A stretch of DNA of 64,000 bases from Streptomyces sp. NBC_00091 (GCF_026343185.1 NZ_JAPEMA010000001.1:1922001-1986000), one strand, 5' to 3'. Positions 39,989 through 49,801 are shown, counted from the stretch's first letter. Numbers and translations: made by a program. The notes: generated by a model from the sequence alone, not told the origin.

Positions 39989-42495
39989 GCGTCCACCTCC
40001 GCAGTGGTGTCGCCGGCGGCGCCGGCCGGGGTCGCCGGGCCGATCCGTACGAGGGTTCCGGGGCGGGCGCCGGTGTCGGCGAGGACACCGGAGCCGGTGG
40101 AGTTCAGCGGGAGCCACACCACCCGGTCGGGCATCTCGGTGATCCGCAGCGGGAGTTCCAAACGGCCGGCCGGGCCGGTGACGGCGAGGACGTCGCCGTC
40201 CTTGACGCCGGTCTCGGCGGCGGTGGCGGCCGAGAGGCGGGCACTGGCCTCGTGCCGGGTCCCGGCCAGGGCCTCGTCGCCCTCCTGGAGCCGGCCCAGG
40301 TCCAGCAGCAGGCGGTGGCCGGCGAGGACCGCCTCGCCCGCGCCGGGGCGGGGCAGCGGCTCGGGGGCGGTGGACTGCTCGGCCGCCAGCTCCCCCTCCC
40401 AGGGGCCGAGCCGCTCCAGCTCCCGCCGTACGGCGTGTACGTCGGGCAGCGCGAGGGGCCGGTCGGCGGCGTCGGCCAGCATGTGCAGCACGCGGGCGTC
40501 GGCGGGGGCGAGGCTGCGGGTCATCTGGTCGGGCTTGAGGGCGGCCTCGAACGGCCGGACCCTGCCCTCCCAGTTGATGAAGGTGCCGGACTTCTCCGCG
40601 ACGGCGGCGACCGGCAGGACCACGTCCGCGTGGTCGGTGACCTCGCCGGGCCGCAGCTCCAGGGAGACCACGAAGGCCTCCTGGAGGGCGGTCCTGGCGC
40701 GGGCCGGGTCCGGCAGGTCGGCGACCTCGACGCCCGCGACCAGCAGGGCGGACAGCTCCCCGGTCGCGGCGGCCTCGACGATCTGTCCGGTGTCGCGGCC
40801 GTAGCGGTGCGGGAGTTCGTCCAGCCCCCAGGCGGTGGCGACCTCGGCGCGGGCCCGCGGGTCGGTGGCGGGGCGGCCGCCCGGCAGCAGGGACGGCAGC
40901 GCGCCCGCCTCGACGGCGGCCCGCTCCCCGGCCCGGCGCGGGATCCACACCAGGCGGGCCCCGGTGGCGGTGGCCGTGCGTACGGCGGCGGTCAGCGCGC
41001 CGGGCACGCCGGCGAGGCGCTCCCCGACCACGATGACCGCGCCGGGCCGGCGCAGCGCCTCGGCGGCCTCGGAGCCGCCGGCCTCCAGGCCCGTACGGGA
41101 GGCCAGCGCGGCCAGCCATTCGGGCTCGGTGCCGGGGGCGGCGGCCAGCAGGGTGCCGCCCGCCTTGGTCAGGCCGCGGGTGGCGAAGGGGGCGAGGGCG
41201 AAGGTCCGCTGCTTGTGCTTGCGGTGGGCCTTGCGCAGCCGCAGGAAGACCCCGGGGGCCTCCTCCTCGGCCTCGATGCCGGCGAGCAGGACGGTGGGGG
41301 CCGCCTCCAGGGAGGTGTACGTGACGCCCGTGCCGTCGAGGTCCTTGCCGGTGCCGGCCACGGAGGCGGCCAGGAACTCGGTCTCCTCCGCGCTGTGCAC
41401 CCGGGCCCGGAAGTCGATGTCGTTGGTGTCGAGCACGACCCGGGCGAACTTGGCGTACGCGTAGGCGTCCTCGACGGTGAGCCGGCCGCCCGTCAGCACC
41501 CCGGCCCGGCCGCGCGCGGCGGCGAGCCCCTGCGCGGCGGCCTCCAGGGCCTCGGGCCAGCTGGCGGGGGCGAGGATCCCGTCCGCGCCGCGTACCAGCG
41601 GGGTGGTCAGCCGGTCGGGGCGCTGCGCGTAACGGAACGCGAAGCGGCCCTTGTCGCAGATCCACTCCTCGTTGACCTCGGGGTCCTCGGCGGCGAGGCG
41701 GCGCAGCACCTTGCCGCGCCGGTGGTCGGTCCGGGTCGCGCAGCCGCCCGCGCAGTGCTCGCACACGCTCGGGGAGGAGACGAGGTCGAAGGGGCGGGAG
41801 CGGAACCGGTAGGCGGCCGAGGTGAGGGCGCCGACGGGGCAGATCTGGATGGTGTTGCCGGAGAAGTACGACTCGAAGGGGTCGCCCTCGCCGGTGCCGA
41901 CCTGCTGGAGCGCGCCGCGCTCGAGCAGCTCGATCATCGGGTCGCCGGCGATCTCGTTGGAGAAGCGGGTGCAGCGCGCGCACAGCACGCACCGCTCGCG
42001 GTCCAGCAGCACCTGCGTGGAGATCGGGACCGGCTTCTCGTACGTCCGCTTGTGGCCCTCGAAACGCGATTCGGCGTTCCCGTGCGACATCGCCTGGTTC
42101 TGGAGCGGGCATTCGCCGCCCTTGTCGCAGACGGGGCAGTCCAGCGGGTGGTTGATGAGCAGCAGCTCCATCACCCCGCGCTGGGCCTTGTCGGCGACCT
42201 CGGAGGTCAGCTGGGTCTTGACGACCATGCCGTCGGTGCAGGTGATGGTGCAGGAGGCCATCGGCTTGCGCTGGCCCTCGACCTCGACGATGCACTGGCG
42301 GCAGGCGCCGGCCGGGGAGAGGAGGGGGTGGTCGCAGAACCGGGGGATCTCGATGCCGAGCTGTTCTGCGGCGCGGATGACGAGGGTTCCCTTGGGGACG
42401 GACAGTTCGAGTCCGTCGATGGTCAGGGAGATCAGGTCCTGCGGGGGCACAGCGGCTTCGCCGCCACCCGCGGGAGCGTTGGTGGTGACGGTCAT
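39985..42495 (-). CDS. nuoG: NADH-quinone oxidoreductase subunit G (NuoG)
   Basis: Large Fe-S subunit of the NADH module, 836 aa. The N-terminal [2Fe-2S] site has [21 protein letters not shown]...SC; the His-Cys3 [4Fe-4S] site is in [18 protein letters not shown]; a further [4Fe-4S] set is CVLCARC...CPVGAL; and CEHCAGGC...ICDKGRF provides the ligands of the extra cluster N7. The C-terminal half is the molybdopterin-oxidoreductase-like domain, catalytically silent in complex I. Overlaps nuoF by 4 nt. Confidence 0.95.
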   Translation of the reverse strand: MTVTTNAPAGGGEAAVPPQDLISLTIDGLELSVPKGTLVIRAAEQLGIEIPRFCDHPLLSPAGACRQCIVEVEGQRKPMASCTITCTDGMVVKTQLTSEVADKAQRGVMELLLINHPLDCPVCDKGGECPLQNQAMSHGNAESRFEGHKRTYEKPVPISTQVLLDRERCVLCARCTRFSNEIAGDPMIELLERGALQQVGTGEGDPFESYFSGNTIQICPVGALTSAAYRFRSRPFDLVSSPSVCEHCAGGCATRTDHRRGKVLRRLAAEDPEVNEEWICDKGRFAFRYAQRPDRLTTPLVRGADGILAPASWPEALEAAAQGLAAARGRAGVLTGGRLTVEDAYAYAKFARVVLDTNDIDFRARVHSAEETEFLAASVAGTGKDLDGTGVTYTSLEAAPTVLLAGIEAEEEAPGVFLRLRKAHRKHKQRTFALAPFATRGLTKAGGTLLAAAPGTEPEWLAALASRTGLEAGGSEAAEALRRPGAVIVVGERLAGVPGALTAAVRTATATGARLVWIPRRAGERAAVEAGALPSLLPGGRPATDPRARAEVATAWGLDELPHRYGRDTGQIVEAAATGELSALLVAGVEVADLPDPARARTALQEAFVVSLELRPGEVTDHADVVLPVAAVAEKSGTFINWEGRVRPFEAALKPDQMTRSLAPADARVLHMLADAADRPLALPDVHAVRRELERLGPWEGELAAEQSTAPEPLPRPGAGEAVLAGHRLLLDLGRLQEGDEALAGTRHEASARLSAATAAETGVKDGDVLAVTGPAGRLELPLRITEMPDRVVWLPLNSTGSGVLADTGARPGTLVRIGPATPAGAAGDTTAEVDA

Positions 42496-43883
42496 GCGTT
42501 CACCTCGGAGTTCTTGGCCGGACCGTCAGCCCAGAGGGTCGACTTCCTGGGGTCGAAGGGGCAGCCCTTGCCCGTGATGTGCTGCTCGTACTCCGCGCGG
42601 AAGTACTTCAGCGAGGAGAAGATGGGGCTGGCCGCGCCGTCGCCGAGCGCGCAGAAGGACTTGCCGTTGATGTTGTCGGCGATGTCGTTCAGCTTGTCGA
42701 GGTCGGACATGACGCCCTTGCCGGCCTCGATGTCGCGCAGCAGCTGGACGAGCCAGTACGTGCCCTCGCGGCAGGGGGTGCACTTGCCGCAGGACTCGTG
42801 GGCGTAGAACTCGGTCCAGCGGGTGACGGCCCGCACCACGCAGGTGGTCTCGTCGAAGCACTGGAGGGCCTTGGTGCCGAGCATGGAGCCGGCCGCGCCC
42901 ACGCCCTCGTAGTCCAGGGGGACGTCGAGGTGCTCGTCGGTGAACATGGGGGTGGAGGAGCCGCCGGGGGTCCAGAACTTCAGCCGGTGCCCGGGGCGCA
43001 TGCCGCCGCTCATGTCGAGGAGCTGGCGCAGGGTGATGCCGAGGGGGGCCTCGTACTGGCCGGGGCCGACGACGTGCCCGGAGAGCGAATACAGCGTGAA
43101 ACCGGGGGACTTCTCCGTCCCCATCGCCTTGAACCAGTCCTTGCCCCGGTTGAGGATCGCGGGAACCGAGGCGATGGATTCGACGTTGTTGACGACAGTG
43201 GGGCACGCGTAGAGCCCCTCGACGGCAGGGAAGGGGGGACGCAGCCGGGGCTGACCGCGCCGGCCTTCGAGGGAGTCGAGCAGTGCCGTCTCCTCGCCGC
43301 AGATGTACGCGCCCGCTCCCGCGTGCACCGTGATGTCGAGGTCGCGTCCGCTGCCGCCGATGTCCTTGCCGAGGTATCCGGCCGCGTACGCCTCGCGCAC
43401 GGCCTCGTGCAGGCGCCGCAGCACGGGGACCGTCTCGCCGCGCAGGTAGATGAAGGCGTGGTCCGACCGGATCGCGTAACAGGCGATGATCATTCCCTCG
43501 ATGAGGGAGTGCGGGTTGGCGAAGAGGAGGGGGATGTCCTTGCAGGTTCCCGGCTCCGACTCGTCCGCGTTCACGACGAGGTAGTGCGGCTTGCCGTCGC
43601 CCTGCGGGATGAACTGCCACTTCATTCCGGTGGGGAAGCCCGCGCCGCCGCGTCCGCGCAGTCCGGAGTCCTTGACGTAGGCGATCACCTCGTCCGGGGT
43701 CATCGCGAGCGCCTTGCGCAGGCCCTCGTAGCCCTCGTGACGCCGGTAGGTCTCCAGCGTCCACGACTCGGGCTCGTCCCAGAACGCCGACAGGACGGGC
43801 GAGAGGAGCTTCTCCGGGCTCGTGCCTCCCCCAGCCTCCGGCCGGGAGGTGCCCCCATGACTTTCCTTGGATGACACCGACAT
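42492..43883 (-). CDS. nuoF: NADH-quinone oxidoreductase subunit F (NuoF), NADH/FMN site
   Basis: Binds NADH, FMN and one [4Fe-4S] cluster, 463 aa. Motifs: [16 protein letters not shown] (NADH), [19 protein letters not shown] (FMN) and [15 protein letters not shown] with a later Cys in [10 protein letters not shown] (cluster N3). Residues 8-24 ([17 protein letters not shown]) come from a fragment of the palindromic repeat family found at 11184 and are Gly/Ser-rich and not part of the conserved fold. ATG shares one base with the nuoE stop. A start after the repeat is conceivable, but no good one is visible before [12 protein letters not shown]. Confidence 0.93.
   Translation of the reverse strand: MSVSSKESHGGTSRPEAGGGTSPEKLLSPVLSAFWDEPESWTLETYRRHEGYEGLRKALAMTPDEVIAYVKDSGLRGRGGAGFPTGMKWQFIPQGDGKPHYLVVNADESEPGTCKDIPLLFANPHSLIEGMIIACYAIRSDHAFIYLRGETVPVLRRLHEAVREAYAAGYLGKDIGGSGRDLDITVHAGAGAYICGEETALLDSLEGRRGQPRLRPPFPAVEGLYACPTVVNNVESIASVPAILNRGKDWFKAMGTEKSPGFTLYSLSGHVVGPGQYEAPLGITLRQLLDMSGGMRPGHRLKFWTPGGSSTPMFTDEHLDVPLDYEGVGAAGSMLGTKALQCFDETTCVVRAVTRWTEFYAHESCGKCTPCREGTYWLVQLLRDIEAGKGVMSDLDKLNDIADNINGKSFCALGDGAASPIFSSLKYFRAEYEQHITGKGCPFDPRKSTLWADGPAKNSEVNA
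43822..43858. repeat. Fragment of the palindromic repeat family inside nuoF
   Basis: CTCCCCCAG (43826-43834) and GGGAGGTGCCCCCA (43844-43857) match positions 11288-11296 and 11305-11318 of the intergenic element. In this copy the intervening bases differ. It encodes part of the NuoF N-terminus in frame. Confidence 0.75.
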
Positions 43884-44659
43884 CACTCCCCTCCCTCGGT
43901 GGTCTCGCCACGCGTCTCGCCGCGGGACTCGCCGCGCGGGTGGACGATCGGGGCGTGCGGGGACTCGCCGCGGGCGATGCGCAGGCCGATCAGGGAGGCG
44001 GGGCCCGCCCCGCCGCTCGCCTCGACCGCGCCCTCGCGCTCGTCGGGGAAGCCCGCCAGGATCCGGGCGGTCTCCTTGTACGTGCACAGCGGCGCGCCCC
44101 GGGTCGGCTCGACCGGGCGGCCCGCCAGCAGTTCGTCCACCAGGGCCTTGGCGGACTCGGGGGTCTGGTTGTCGAAGAACTCCCAGTTGACCATCACCAC
44201 GGGGGCGTAGTCGCAGGCCGCGTTGCACTCGATGTGCTCCAGCGTCACCTTGCCGTCGGCGGTGGTCTCGTTGTTGCCGACCCCCAGGTGCTGCTTGAGC
44301 TCGTCGAAGATGGCGTCGCCGCCCATCACCGCGCACAGGGTGTTCGTACAGACGCCGACCTGGTAGTCCCCGGAGGGCCTGCGCCGGTACATCGTGTAGA
44401 AGGTGGCGACCGCGGTGACCTCGGCGGTGGTCAGGCCCAGCACCTCGGCGCAGAAGCGGATGCCGGTGCGCGAGACGTAGCCCTCCTCGGACTGGGTCAG
44501 GTGCAGCAGCGGCAGCAGCGCGGAACGGCTGTCGGGGTAGCGGGCGATGACTTCCTTCGCGTCCGCTTCGAGCCGGGCGCGCACCTCGGCGGGGAAGTCG
44601 GGGGCGGGAAGCTGCGGCATGCCCAAGCTGACCCCCCGGCTTTCAGGATTGGCGGTCAT
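43883..44659 (-). CDS. nuoE: NADH-quinone oxidoreductase subunit E (NuoE)
   Basis: Thioredoxin-fold [2Fe-2S] subunit of the NADH module (cluster N1a), 258 aa. Ligands C104 and C109 ([13 protein letters not shown]) and C145 and C149 ([11 protein letters not shown]). The C-terminal 50 residues beyond the usual end are Gly/Arg/Glu-rich ([15 protein letters not shown]...[17 protein letters not shown]) with two ESRGET-type units. ATG overlaps the nuoD stop by 4 nt. Confidence 0.94.
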   Translation of the reverse strand: MTANPESRGVSLGMPQLPAPDFPAEVRARLEADAKEVIARYPDSRSALLPLLHLTQSEEGYVSRTGIRFCAEVLGLTTAEVTAVATFYTMYRRRPSGDYQVGVCTNTLCAVMGGDAIFDELKQHLGVGNNETTADGKVTLEHIECNAACDYAPVVMVNWEFFDNQTPESAKALVDELLAGRPVEPTRGAPLCTYKETARILAGFPDEREGAVEASGGAGPASLIGLRIARGESPHAPIVHPRGESRGETRGETTEGGE

Positions 44660-45981
44660 CGGTCGACGCCTCCCATCACGGGGTCGATGGAGGCGACGGC
44701 GACGATGACGTCGGCGACCTGGCCGCCCTCGCACATCGCGGCCATGGCCTGGAGGTTGGTGAAGGACGGGTCGCGGAAGTGGACCCGGTAGGGGCGGGTT
44801 CCGCCGTCGGAGACGACGTGGACGCCCAGTTCGCCCTTGGGGGACTCGACGGCCGCGTACGCCTGCCCGGCCGGTACCCGGAAGCCCTCGGTCACCAGCT
44901 TGAAGTGGTGGATGAGGGCCTCCATGGAGGTGCCCATGATGTTCTTGATGTGGTCGAGCGAGTTGCCGAGGCCGTCGGGGCCCAGGGCGAGCTGCGCCGG
45001 CCAGGCGATCTTCTTGTCGGCGACCATCACCGGGCCCGGCTCCAGCCGGTCCAGGCACTGCTCGACGATGCGCAGCGACTGGCGCATCTCCTCCAGGCGG
45101 ACCAGGAAGCGTCCGTAGGAGTCGCAGGTCTCGGTGGTGGGGACGTCGAACTCGTAGTCCTCGTAGCCGCAGTACGGCTCCGCCTTGCGCAGGTCGTGCG
45201 GCAGGCCGGCGGAGCGCAGGATCGGGCCGGTGGCGCCCAGCGCCATGCAGCCGGTGAGGTCGAGGTAGCCGACGTCCTGCATGCGGGCCTTGAAGATGGG
45301 GTTGCCGGTGGCGAGCTTGTCGTACTCCGGCAGGTTCTTCTTCATGGTCCTGATGAACTCGCGCAGCTGGTCGACCGCGCCCGGGGGCAGGTCCTGGGCG
45401 AGGCCGCCGGGGCGGACGAAGGCGTGGTTCATGCGCAGGCCGGTGATCAGCTCGAAGATGTCGAGGATCAGCTCGCGGTCCCGGAACCCGTAGATCATGA
45501 TCGTGGTCGCGCCCAGCTCCATGCCGCCGGTGGCGATGCACACCAGGTGCGAGGAGATCCGGTTGAGCTCCATCAGCAGGACGCGGATGACGGTGGCGCG
45601 GTCGGGGATCTGGTCGGTGATGCCGAGCAGCTTCTCCACGCCGAGGCAGTACGCCGTCTCGTTGAAGAACGGCGTCAGGTAGTCCATGCGCGTCACGAAG
45701 GTGGTGCCCTGCGTCCAGTTCCGGAATTCGAGGTTCTTCTCGATGCCGGTGTGCAGGTAGCCGATTCCGCAGCGGGCCTCGGTGACCGTCTCGCCGTCGA
45801 TCTCCAGGATCAGGCGGAGCACTCCGTGGGTGGAGGGGTGCTGCGGACCCATGTTGACGACGATGCGCTCGTCGTCAGCGCGGGCCGCGGACTGGACGAC
45901 CTCGTCCCAGTCGCCGCCGGTGACGGTGTAGACGGTGCCCTCGGTCGTCTCGCGGGGGGAGGCGTGATTCGAAGTGGACAT
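44656..45981 (-). CDS. nuoD: NADH-quinone oxidoreductase subunit D (NuoD)
   Basis: 49-kDa subunit, derived from a hydrogenase large subunit, that forms the quinone-reducing site with NuoB, 441 aa. Hallmarks: [57 protein letters not shown], and a closing DPVMGGVDR. It is the only NuoD in the window; the partial operon has none. ATG shares a base with the nuoC stop. Confidence 0.95.
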   Translation of the reverse strand: MSTSNHASPRETTEGTVYTVTGGDWDEVVQSAARADDERIVVNMGPQHPSTHGVLRLILEIDGETVTEARCGIGYLHTGIEKNLEFRNWTQGTTFVTRMDYLTPFFNETAYCLGVEKLLGITDQIPDRATVIRVLLMELNRISSHLVCIATGGMELGATTIMIYGFRDRELILDIFELITGLRMNHAFVRPGGLAQDLPPGAVDQLREFIRTMKKNLPEYDKLATGNPIFKARMQDVGYLDLTGCMALGATGPILRSAGLPHDLRKAEPYCGYEDYEFDVPTTETCDSYGRFLVRLEEMRQSLRIVEQCLDRLEPGPVMVADKKIAWPAQLALGPDGLGNSLDHIKNIMGTSMEALIHHFKLVTEGFRVPAGQAYAAVESPKGELGVHVVSDGGTRPYRVHFRDPSFTNLQAMAAMCEGGQVADVIVAVASIDPVMGGVDR

Positions 45982-46703
45982 CAGCTGTACGACCTCCGCT
46001 GGTCGGGAGCCGGGATCTGGGCGCCCTTGTACTCGACGGCGATGCCGCCGAGCGGGTAGTCCTTGCGCTGGGGGAAGCCCTGCCAGTCGTCCGGCATCAT
46101 GATCCGGGTGAGGGCCGGGTGGCCGTCGAAGACCAGGCCGAAGAAGTCGTACGCCTCGCGCTCGTGCCAGTCGTTGGTCGGGTAGACCGCGACGAGCGAG
46201 GGAAGGTGCGGGTCGGCGTCCGGGACGGACACCTCCAGCCGGACGACCCGGCCGTGGGTGAGCGAGCGCAGGTGGTAGACGGCGTGCAGCTCGCGGCTCT
46301 TGTCCTCCGGGAAGTGCACCCCCGAGACGCCGGTGCACAGCTCGAAGCGCAGGGCCGCGTCGTCGCGCAGGGTGGAGGCCACCCGCGCGAGGTGTTCGCG
46401 GGCGATGTGGAGGGTCAGCTCCCCCCGGTCGACGACGACCTTCTCGATCGCGTTCTCCGGGAGCAGGTCCTGCTCCTCCAGGGCGCCCTCCAGCTCGTCG
46501 ACGACCTCGTCGAAGTACGAGCCGTACGGACGGGCGCTCGCGCCGGGCAGGGCCACGGTGCGGACCAGGCCGCCGTAGCCGCTGGTGTCGCCGCCGTTCT
46601 GGGTGCCGAACATGCCCTTGCGGACGCCGATCACCTCGGGCCCGGCTGCGGCCCTGGGAGCAGGGACGTTATTGCCGTTCTCCACGGCCGGTTCGTCGCT
46701 CAC
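45981..46703 (-). CDS. nuoC: NADH-quinone oxidoreductase subunit C (NuoC)
   Basis: 30-kDa peripheral subunit, 240 aa, with the signature [31 protein letters not shown] and the closing [10 protein letters not shown]. The N-terminal 40 residues are a hydrophilic leader ([17 protein letters not shown]...). The GTG start overlaps the nuoB stop by 4 nt. It lacks the repeat tail of NuoC2. Confidence 0.95.
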   Translation of the reverse strand: MSDEPAVENGNNVPAPRAAAGPEVIGVRKGMFGTQNGGDTSGYGGLVRTVALPGASARPYGSYFDEVVDELEGALEEQDLLPENAIEKVVVDRGELTLHIAREHLARVASTLRDDAALRFELCTGVSGVHFPEDKSRELHAVYHLRSLTHGRVVRLEVSVPDADPHLPSLVAVYPTNDWHEREAYDFFGLVFDGHPALTRIMMPDDWQGFPQRKDYPLGGIAVEYKGAQIPAPDQRRSYS

Positions 46704-47254
46704 CGAAGGAGCCCCTTCATCTCGATGGTGGGGAGGGCCTTGAGGGCCGCCTCCTCCGCCTCGCGCGCCGCCTCTTCCCGGTTCACGCCGAGCTTCGAGC
46801 CCTGGATCTTCTGGTGGAGCTTGAGGATCGCGTCCAGCAGCATTTCGGGGCGGGGCGGGCACCCGGGCAGGTAGATGTCCACCGGCACGATGTGGTCGAC
46901 GCCCTGGACGATCGCGTAGTTGTTGAACATTCCGCCCGAAGAGGCGCATACGCCCATGGAGATGACCCACTTGGGGGCGGGCATCTGGTCGTACACCTGG
47001 CGGAGCACCGGCGCCATCTTCTGGCTGACCCGTCCCGCCACGATCATCAGGTCGGCCTGGCGCGGGGAGCCGCGGAAGACCTCCATGCCGAAGCGGGCGA
47101 GGTCGTAGCGGCCGGCTCCGGTGGTCATCATCTCGATGGCGCAGCACGCCAGGCCGAAGGTGGCCGGGAAGACGGATGACTTGCGCACCCAGCCCGCAGC
47201 CTGTTCGACGGTGGTCAGCAGAAAGCCGCTCGGCAGCTTCTCTTCCAGTCCCAT
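46700..47254 (-). CDS. nuoB: NADH-quinone oxidoreductase subunit B (NuoB), cluster N2
   Basis: Binds the terminal cluster N2, 184 aa. Ligands: C37-C38 in [12 protein letters not shown]103 in [10 protein letters not shown] and C132 in [10 protein letters not shown]. The start ATG lies 15 nt after the nuoA stop. The N-terminus is short and conventional, without the TPAV repeats of NuoB2. Confidence 0.95.
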   Translation of the reverse strand: MGLEEKLPSGFLLTTVEQAAGWVRKSSVFPATFGLACCAIEMMTTGAGRYDLARFGMEVFRGSPRQADLMIVAGRVSQKMAPVLRQVYDQMPAPKWVISMGVCASSGGMFNNYAIVQGVDHIVPVDIYLPGCPPRPEMLLDAILKLHQKIQGSKLGVNREEAAREAEEAALKALPTIEMKGLLR

Positions 47255-47269
47255 GGGAAATTCAGCCCC

Positions 47270-47629
47270 TCAGTCCCATTCCAGGCCGCCGCGGCGCCAC
47301 ACGTAGGCGTAGGCGACGAAGACGGTGAGCACGAAGAGGAGCATCTCGACGAGCCCGAAGATCCCCAGGGAGTCGAAGGTGACCGCCCAGGGGTAGAGGA
47401 AGACGATCTCGATGTCGAAGACGATGAAGAGCATCGCCGTCAGGTAGTACTTGATGGGGAAGCGACCGCCGCCGGCGGGCATCGGGGTGGGCTCGATGCC
47501 GCACTCGTAGGCCTCGAGCTTTGCCCGGTTGTACCGTTTTGGGCCGATCAGCGTGGCCATGACCACGGAGAAGATCGCAAACCCTGCGCCGATGGCGCCG
47601 AGCACGAGGATGGGTGCGTACGCATTCAC
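47270..47629 (-). CDS. nuoA: NADH-quinone oxidoreductase subunit A (NuoA)
   Basis: First gene of the complete operon; three-helix membrane subunit of 119 aa with YECGIEP and FDIEIVFLYPWA, both canonical. GTG 47629 has AGGAGCGAGGAGC directly upstream. A Rex operator lies about 100 nt upstream of the start, which is how the operon is expected to respond to the NADH/NAD+ ratio. Confidence 0.95.
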   Translation of the reverse strand: MNAYAPILVLGAIGAGFAIFSVVMATLIGPKRYNRAKLEAYECGIEPTPMPAGGGRFPIKYYLTAMLFIVFDIEIVFLYPWAVTFDSLGIFGLVEMLLFVLTVFVAYAYVWRRGGLEWD

Positions 47630-47731
47630 GCTCCTCGCTCCTTCCAGTCGTCCTTGACCGTTGGACCGCTGCGCCGGCGCCGAGTGCCCTGCTTCCCGAA
47701 GACCGCCCTCCTGAGCGGGGGGCCGATCGCA

Positions 47732-47747
47732 TGTGAGGCAGTTCACA
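47732..47747. promoter_or_regulatory. Rex operator (ROP) upstream of nuoA
   Basis: TGTGAGGCAGTTCACA: perfect TGTGA-N6-TCACA inverted repeat, matching the Streptomyces Rex consensus TGTGAACGCGTTCACA at all outer positions. Rex is known to repress nuoA-N and cyd in Streptomyces when NADH is low relative to NAD+. It lies downstream of a -10-like TAAGAT (minus strand, 47764-47769), a good position for blocking RNA polymerase. Confidence 0.85.
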
Positions 47748-47782
47748 AGCCGGACTGGTGCGCATCTTATGCCTGCCGGTCT

Positions 47783-47796
47783 GTGATCTGCGACAC
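47783..47796. promoter_or_regulatory. Candidate Crp site 1
   Basis: GTGATCTGCGACAC fits the published Streptomyces Crp consensus GTG-N6-GNCAC. It lies about 45 nt from the Rex site in the nuoA promoter region. A near match (GTGATCTCCACCAC, 47816-47829) follows. Confidence 0.6.
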
Positions 47797-48171
47797 GGGT
47801 AACAACACCGAGTTTGTGATCTCCACCACCTGACGAACGATCATGAAGTCAGATGAGTGGTGATCTTCGCACTCAAGGCATCCACATGATCACCAAAGGT
47901 GACATCCGAGCCCTTAGCCGCAGGTGAAAGGCGTGCCGCTCTATCAAATGATGGGCAGTGCAGGCAAATTGGCGACTCGGCGGGCGGGGTGGTAAAGGGA
48001 TCGGCGTCCCCCGGTCGGGGGAGGCCCCGGGTACGGGAGTGGACACCGCGACCGGAAGTCGCCGCCGGGGGGGGTCCGGGGAGAGATCCTGTGCATCCGT
48101 TCACGAACCGCACGGGGAGTTCACGGTCGGATCACGGACCGGCCACAGCGCCCTCACAGCGACAGGTAACT

Positions 48172-48185
48172 GTGACCTGCGACAC
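48172..48185. promoter_or_regulatory. Candidate Crp site 2, upstream of the NlpC/P60 gene
   Basis: GTGACCTGCGACAC also fits GTG-N6-GNCAC, and CTGTGA-C/T-CTGCGACAC is shared over 16 nt with site 1 with one difference. Its centre lies about 70 nt upstream of the likely start point given by the promoter at 48213-48242, which is a usual class I activator position. Confidence 0.65.
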
Positions 48186-48212
48186 ACGGAACCGGAGCCA
48201 CCGAAAGGGGGC

Positions 48213-48242
48213 TTGGCCATCTGTGCAGGTGGATGGTAGGCC
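48213..48242 (+). promoter_or_regulatory. Likely sigma-70-type promoter for the NlpC/P60 gene
   Basis: TTGGCC (48213-48218), 18 nt, TAGGCC (48237-48242), resembling the streptomycete housekeeping consensus TTGAC-N18-TAGRRT. It implies a 5' leader of about 175 nt. Confidence 0.5.
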
Positions 48243-48423
48243 GTGGATCAATTCGGACTTATTACTGAAAACCCATGATCACAGGCTTGTGAAAGCGTGT
48301 CCGTTACGTCCGTTACGGCGTCAATAAGGGGCGCGGCGCGCCCGGTTAGCGGCCTTCGCGCGCAACTGTGGCGCAGACCACGTTTCTTGAAGGGAACCCG
48401 GCACCCCTGATAGCGGTTGTCCC

Positions 48424-49293
48424 ATGTCCCACACCGCTCACATACCCAGCCACCGGAAGCCCCGCCGTAGCGCCTCGAAGCTCGCGGTCCGCGCCGGAGT
48501 TGCCGGTGGCGTCCTCAGCACCCTGGCCATGGCCGGCACCGCGAGCGCGTCCCCGTCCGAGCCCGTGGCAGAGACGACGCTCGAGATGCCGGTCCTCGAC
48601 CTGGACCTCGGCACCGAGGTCTCCAACGCCGTCAACACGGCCGCCGAGAACACCCGCGTCGCCGCCGTCGAGGCCGCCGTGGAAGGCGAGCTGAACGCCC
48701 TGGAGGAGAGCGCCCGCACGGGAGCCGCCGCCGAGGCGAAGCAGGCGAAGGAAGACGCCACGAAGGTCGCCGAGCAGAAGGCGAAGCAGGAGGCCGACCG
48801 CAAGGCCGAGGCCGACCGCGCCAACCGCAGCGCCGGCCGCACCGACCTGACGAACGCCTCCGCGTCCGACAGCGGCGGCTCCTCCGTCACCAAGGGCTCG
48901 GGCTCCAGCAGCGGCTCCACGGCCTCGAAGCCGGCCACCGGCTCGGCCGCGGCCATCGTGAACTTCGCCCGCGCCCAGATCGGCAAGCCGTACGTCCTGG
49001 GCGCCACCGGCCCCTCCGCGTACGACTGCTCGGGCCTGGTCCAGGCCGCCTACCGCCAGGCCGGCATCACCCTGGACCGCGTCTCCCAGGACCAGTCCCT
49101 GGCCGGCACCTCGGTCTCGCTGAGCAACCTGCAGCCCGGCGACATCCTGTACTGGGGCTCCCGGGGCAGCGCGTGGCACGTCGCCATCTACTCGGGCAAC
49201 GGCAAGTTCATCGGTGCGCAGAACCCCAGCACCGGCATCGTCGAGCGCAACCTGAGCTACGACATGCCGACGGGCGCCGTCCGCGTCCTCTGA
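48424..49293 (+). CDS. Secreted NlpC/P60 peptidoglycan endopeptidase
   Basis: Cell-wall hydrolase of 289 aa cleaving peptide stems. Signal peptide at about residues 1-43, followed by an Ala/Glu/Lys-rich coiled-coil segment (about 65-135) and a Ser/Gly-rich linker. The NlpC/P60 domain starts near residue 175; catalytic Cys202 is in YDCSGLVQAAY and His252 in WHVAIYSG. The gene is divergent from nuoA and has Crp-like sites upstream, in keeping with Crp control of wall hydrolases during spore germination in Streptomyces. Stop is followed by a short tandem repeat and a strong terminator. Confidence 0.92.
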   Translation: MSHTAHIPSHRKPRRSASKLAVRAGVAGGVLSTLAMAGTASASPSEPVAETTLEMPVLDLDLGTEVSNAVNTAAENTRVAAVEAAVEGELNALEESARTGAAAEAKQAKEDATKVAEQKAKQEADRKAEADRANRSAGRTDLTNASASDSGGSSVTKGSGSSSGSTASKPATGSAAAIVNFARAQIGKPYVLGATGPSAYDCSGLVQAAYRQAGITLDRVSQDQSLAGTSVSLSNLQPGDILYWGSRGSAWHVAIYSGNGKFIGAQNPSTGIVERNLSYDMPTGAVRVL

Positions 49294-49331
49294 TCGCACG
49301 GTCTCTGATCGCACGGTCTCTGATCGCACGA
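49289..49331. repeat. Three tandem copies of a 16-nt unit at the nlpC stop
   Basis: The unit CTCTGATCGCACGGT (third copy diverges at its end) starts over the stop codon of the NlpC gene, so a change in copy number would leave the protein end unaltered. Confidence 0.8.
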
Positions 49332-49338
49332 TCGCCAC

Positions 49339-49381
49339 AAGGTCCGGTACTCCCCCGCTCGGGGGCGGAGTACCGGACCTT
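49339..49381 (+). terminator. Strong hairpin terminator after the NlpC gene
   Basis: AAGGTCCGGTACTCC (49339-49353) and GGAGTACCGGACCTT (49367-49381) pair perfectly over 15 bp, and the loop contains a further CCCC/GGGG pair. Confidence 0.9.
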
Positions 49382-49449
49382 CGGCGTGCTGAGAGGATGG
49401 CGTCTGCGCGCCCGGCCGTTTCGAGCAGACCCCAGGAGGTGGTGGTCCC

Positions 49450-49722
49450 GTGAGCAGACCGTCCTACGAGGACCACGGCTCCGGCGACCCCGCCGCCGTC
49501 CCGGCCGCGCTCGGGCTGGGCCTCCTGTCGGTCGGCGGCTGGCTGCTGACCACCACCCGCCCCTGGCAGAAACCGGGCAACCCCCTGACCCTGGGCATCG
49601 GCTGGACCGTCTCCGGCGCGCTGCTGCTGTCCGGGCTCGTCCTGCTGGCCCGGTGCGTCCGTACGGTCCACGCCGGCCAGGACGCCCCCGAGGCGGCCGA
49701 ACAGGACCCCGGACAGCCCTGA
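49450..49722 (+). CDS. Small membrane protein of unknown function
   Basis: 90 aa with two predicted transmembrane helices (about residues 15-34 and 49-67: LGLGLLSVGGWLLTT and IGWTVSGALLLSGLVLLA). GTG start preceded by AGGAGGTGG. The C-terminus is acidic. Not recognised; lone gene after a terminator. Confidence 0.6.
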   Translation: MSRPSYEDHGSGDPAAVPAALGLGLLSVGGWLLTTTRPWQKPGNPLTLGIGWTVSGALLLSGLVLLARCVRTVHAGQDAPEAAEQDPGQP

Positions 49723-49801
49723 GCCGCCCCCGCAGTCCCGGGAGCGGCTCAGACTGGCTCAGACGGCTCAGAGGCCCCACAGGGCGCCCTGGAAGGCCCG
49801 C

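Larger units (their letters stand above)
47630..48423. other. Long intergenic region between nuoA and the NlpC/P60 gene
   Basis: 794 nt without a convincing gene. It holds the Rex operator, two consensus and two weaker Crp-like sites, the palindrome TCACCAAAGGTGA (47890-47902), the NlpC promoter, a leader with the tandem CCGTTACGT/CCGTTACGG (48301-48318) and the palindrome TCACAGGCTTGTGA (48279-48292). Most of the stretch is lower in GC than the genes. I saw no classic c-di-AMP riboswitch core in the leader. Confidence 0.7.

Noticed and set aside
48279..48292. TCACAGGCTTGTGA as a second Rex or Crp site
   Set aside because: The half-sites are in the reverse order of TGTGA-N-TCACA and do not fit GTG-N6-GNCAC.
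47900..48420. c-di-AMP (ydaO-type) riboswitch before the NlpC/P60 gene
   Set aside because: Expected from the gene type, but I could not find the conserved core (GACAGCTAACC-like end or the GGGGTGAAT-like part).
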